Origin: Rickettsiales bacterium
Lineage (GTDB): Bacteria > Pseudomonadota > Alphaproteobacteria > Rickettsiales > UBA3002
Assembly: GCA_947441895.1 (NCBI GenBank)
Contig: CANEUT010000087.1
Span: 1 to 6,895 of the forward strand
Reading direction: 5' to 3'
Length of the DNA: 6,895 bases
In this document: positions 4,001-6,895 of the stretch, piece after piece
How the letters are laid out: the number at the start of each line of letters is the position of its first letter
Numbering within the stretch: position 1 is the first letter of the stretch
Position numbers and translations under genes: made by a program
The notes under the pieces: generated by a model
What the model was told of the DNA's origin: nothing
Seen by the model: only the letters and a program-made list of their open reading frames with translations
Database searches by the model: none

Positions 4001-6895
4001 ATGGTGAACACTTATCCAAACACAAACAAACTGCCCATCGCCAGCCGTGACGCTGACGGCGAACATTGCCTTGCGCAGCTTGCCAACCACCCCACGCTTG
4101 CAGCACTGCTTGAAGAACCACACCACCGCGCCCTGATTCGCTCCAGCGCAGGTAATGCACCGTTTCTCGCACGGCTGATGATCAAATATCCCGGCCAGCT
4201 TGCGGATATTCTTTCTCTCGGCGCTGCCGAGGCATGGAATGCGTTGATGCCACAAACATTACAACCACCAACGCATGACCAAACCGGCATCATGCAACAT
4301 TTACGGCACATGAAAGCGCGAGCCGCCCTCACCATTGCGTTGGCCGATATTTCTGGCGAGTGGGCGCTAGAGCAAGTCACCCGCGCCATCTCGTTGTTTG
4401 CTGCCGACGCCGTGACCTTGGCATTGCGCTTTCTGCTTCGTCAGGCAGCGGCCAAAGGTGAGCTGAAGATTGAAAACGATGATGCCCCCGAAACAGGTAC
4501 TGGCATTATTATTCTGGGCATGGGCAAGCTGGGCGCGTTCGAGCTGAATTACTCCAGCGATATTGATTTAATTGTGCTGTTTGAACACGAATTGCTGCCC
4601 TACACCGGCGCCCGTAACGCCAATATATTCATGAATAAATTGGCCGGTGATTTGGTGAGCCTGCTGCAAGAACGCACGTCGGACGGCTACGTGTTTCGCA
4701 CCGATTTGCGCCTACGGCCCGACCCTATGTCGACCCCACTGGCAGTGACTACCATGGCCGCCCTCACCTATTACGAAACCGTGGGCCAAAACTGGGAACG
4801 CGCGGCGATGATTAAGGCGCGCCCCATCGCCGGCGATATGGAAGCAGCCAACCGCTACATGCACGAATTGGTGCCGTTCATTTGGCGTAAAACCCTCGAT
4901 TTCGCCACCATCGCCGACATTCACTCCATCAAGCGGCAAATGAATGCGAAAGCCGCCAAAGAAATTTCCATTCCCGGTCACAACATTAAAACCGGTATGG
5001 GTGGCATTCGTGAAATTGAGTTCTTCGTGCAAACGCAGCAGCTGGTGTGGGGTGGTCGCATTCAGGCGCTGCGACTGAAAGGCACCATTGAAACATTGAA
5101 CATGCTCACCGAATATGAGCTGGTGCAGCCCGACGTGCGCGATACATTGACAAAATCCTATCGGTTTTTGCGCCACCTTGAACACCGCCTGCAAATGCGC
5201 AATGACGAACAAACCCATAGCCTGCCAACCGATGACGCGAGCTTACGTGAAGTCAGCCTGTTCTGCGGTTATGACGCCGTGGATGATTTTGCCGCCAGCT
5301 GCCTTGATACACTCTCCAAAGTCTCCGCCATTTATACCGGATCCATGGGCGATTCGGAACCACTCGCGGTGGATGGAAACTTAGTTTTCACCGGCGTTGA
5401 AGCCGACCCCGATACACTTTCCACCCTTGCCAACATGGGTTACACCGAATGCAATCGCATCTCGGATATTATTCAGGGTTGGCATCGTGGGCACCGCAAA
5501 TCAACCCGCAGCAAGCGTTCGCGGCAAGTGCTTACTGAACTTATTCCTGCCTTGCTAACGGCACTTTCTAAAACCGCCAACCCCGATGCCGCCTTTTTCC
5601 ATTTCGATGATTTTATCGACCGGCTTCCATCTGGCGCGCAAATTTTCTCACTGTTCCTTTCGCGTCCAGAAATGCTGACGCTGCTGGCCGATATTCTTGG
5701 TTCTACCCCCGCGCTGGGCGACACGCTGAGTAACAATCCATCGCTGCTTGATAGCGTGCTCGATGCTGATTTCTTCCTTGGCCTGCCCAGCAAAGAAGAG
5801 CTAGAAAATATGTTGGCCGATCGTTTGCGCTACGCCGAAGAATTTGAACAGAAAATGCTTTTTCTGCGCAGCTTCAATAACGAAAAACGCTTTCAGGCTG
5901 GCGTTCACCTGCTAAAGCAGCTGGCCAGCCCCAAACGTGTGGGCGCCTTCCTTTCCGACATTGCTGAAATTATTTTACAATCGACCATGCAGGAAGTGTG
6001 GGCGGAATATCGTACCGGCCGCAATCTGGAACCCATTCCGTTTGTGGTGTTGGCCATGGGCAAATTGGGCGGTCGCGAAATGACCTTCGGGTCCGACCTC
6101 GACATTGTTTTTATTTATGATGATGGCGGCGAAGCCGGCGCGGAAGCGCGCACCCACATCAACCGTATCAGCCAGCGCTTCATCAGCGCCCTCACCTTGC
6201 TGACACGCGAAGGCCGGCTTTATGAAATCGACACTCGCCTGCGCCCCGGCGGCAGCGATGGTCCACTGGCCGCCACTCTTATCGCGTTTGATTCGTATTT
6301 CGAAAACAGCGCATGGACCTATGAGCATATGGCCCTCACCCGCGCCCGTGTAGTGGCCACCAACATGCCCGCATTCGCCACCAAGGTTGAAACCACCGTG
6401 CGCCACCATGTATTGAAACCACGTGATTTTAATGTTTTATTAAAAGACGTCACCGACATGCGCACACGCATTGCACAACAATTTCCCACCACCAATCCGT
6501 GGGCACTGAAGCATGTGCGCGGCGGCATGGTTGATCTCGATTTCATCGCCCAATATCTGGTGTTGCGTTATGGGCGCGAACACCCAACCATTTGGAAGCG
6601 CAATGCCCATGCCGTGCTGCAAAATGTGCTCACCAGCGGCATTCTTCCCGATACGGTGATTGCACCGTTGCTCGAAGCCAAGAAATTCCAATCCGACCTG
6701 ATGAGTCTGCTGCGACTTTCAGCCCCGGGCGGAGTCATCAGCGACGATGCACCCCTTGGCCTTAAACGCTTGCTCACCAAAGCGCAGCGCATGAAAAACT
6801 TTTCGGCGCTAAAAGAAAAATTGATAGAGCTGGAAGCCACTGTCAGCGCGGCTTATTCTAAAATGGAAGGGGGTTTATTCTCTCCCCTTTCGGAT
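4001..6895 (+). CDS. glnE: Bifunctional glutamine synthetase adenylyltransferase/deadenylyltransferase GlnE (3' end cut by window)
   Basis: GlnE adds AMP to, and removes AMP from, a tyrosine of glutamine synthetase in the cytoplasm, controlled by PII and glutamine. The frame is open for 965 codons to the window edge without a stop; full-length family members are about 950-1000 residues, so only a short tail is missing. Two nucleotidyltransferase halves are visible. The N-terminal half, which removes AMP in E. coli GlnE, has GMGKLG (173-178), SSDIDL with D187/D189, TDLRLRP with D235, and GMGGIREIEFFVQ (332-344). The C-terminal half, which adds AMP, has AMGKLGGRE (685-693), GSDLDIVF with D699/D701, YEIDTRLRPGG with D744, and EHMALTRAR. 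It then has RGGMVDLDFIAQYLVLRYG, where most members have DIEF. All catalytic aspartates are present, so both activities are expected. ATG 4001 is the only upstream start, because a TAA lies in frame at 3968. GTG 4004 is an alternative; both have only a weak AGG at 3997-3999. Confidence 0.97.
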   Translation, partial: MVNTYPNTNKLPIASRDADGEHCLAQLANHPTLAALLEEPHHRALIRSSAGNAPFLARLMIKYPGQLADILSLGAAEAWNALMPQTLQPPTHDQTGIMQHLRHMKARAALTIALADISGEWALEQVTRAISLFAADAVTLALRFLLRQAAAKGELKIENDDAPETGTGIIILGMGKLGAFELNYSSDIDLIVLFEHELLPYTGARNANIFMNKLAGDLVSLLQERTSDGYVFRTDLRLRPDPMSTPLAVTTMAALTYYETVGQNWERAAMIKARPIAGDMEAANRYMHELVPFIWRKTLDFATIADIHSIKRQMNAKAAKEISIPGHNIKTGMGGIREIEFFVQTQQLVWGGRIQALRLKGTIETLNMLTEYELVQPDVRDTLTKSYRFLRHLEHRLQMRNDEQTHSLPTDDASLREVSLFCGYDAVDDFAASCLDTLSKVSAIYTGSMGDSEPLAVDGNLVFTGVEADPDTLSTLANMGYTECNRISDIIQGWHRGHRKSTRSKRSRQVLTELIPALLTALSKTANPDAAFFHFDDFIDRLPSGAQIFSLFLSRPEMLTLLADILGSTPALGDTLSNNPSLLDSVLDADFFLGLPSKEELENMLADRLRYAEEFEQKMLFLRSFNNEKRFQAGVHLLKQLASPKRVGAFLSDIAEIILQSTMQEVWAEYRTGRNLEPIPFVVLAMGKLGGREMTFGSDLDIVFIYDDGGEAGAEARTHINRISQRFISALTLLTREGRLYEIDTRLRPGGSDGPLAATLIAFDSYFENSAWTYEHMALTRARVVATNMPAFATKVETTVRHHVLKPRDFNVLLKDVTDMRTRIAQQFPTTNPWALKHVRGGMVDLDFIAQYLVLRYGREHPTIWKRNAHAVLQNVLTSGILPDTVIAPLLEAKKFQSDLMSLLRLSAPGGVISDDAPLGLKRLLTKAQRMKNFSALKEKLIELEATVSAAYSKMEGGLFSPLSD

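Noticed and set aside
3916..4011. N-terminal extension of the AsmA-like protein from GTG 4011
   Set aside because: The 32 extra residues would put a second hydrophobic stretch before a clean K-rich anchor start, would overlap glnE head to head, and have no ribosome site. ATG 3915 is better.
4012..6840. Several minus-strand open frames of 66-168 codons opposite glnE
   Set aside because: glnE is continuous with intact motifs throughout. The antisense frames have no recognisable domains and reflect codon composition.

Overview
The window looks like ordinary chromosome from an alphaproteobacterium. The evidence is the tRNA-Asn sequence, a full-length alphaproteobacterial-style GlnE, an envelope AsmA/YhdP-type protein and a flagellar rod paralogue, all at moderate GC. 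The genus cannot be fixed from the sequence. I see no defence island, CRISPR array, insertion sequence or integrase. The one stretch with unexplained structure is the small region beside the tRNA at the left end.

Layout: positions 1-93 hold the last 30 codons of an unrecognised plus-strand gene. AT-rich DNA and a short repeat-rich segment follow (about 94-240). This segment contains an 18-bp exact copy of the 3' end of tRNA-Asn. Next come a strong 20-bp-stem terminator hairpin (241-285) and an intact tRNA-Asn(GTT) on the minus strand (285-359). After a 249-bp spacer with no convincing gene comes a small minus-strand flagellar rod (FlgC-like) gene (609-953), then a large minus-strand AsmA/DUF3971-type envelope gene (1066-3915). 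An 85-bp divergent intergenic region separates that gene from glnE on the plus strand (4001 to the window edge, 965 codons without a stop).

How the genes relate: GlnE is the adenylyltransferase that switches glutamine synthetase off and on in response to PII signalling. The AsmA-like protein is probably an inner-membrane-anchored periplasmic protein of the lipid-transport/envelope-homeostasis superfamily. The FlgC-like gene lies 112 bp downstream of it in the same direction and could be co-transcribed or have its own promoter. Nothing in the sequence links these three functions into one pathway; the adjacency looks like housekeeping gene order. The most interesting signal is the tRNA-Asn 3'-end duplication flanking a 152-bp unit, which resembles an integration scar or a miniature tRNA-associated repeat.
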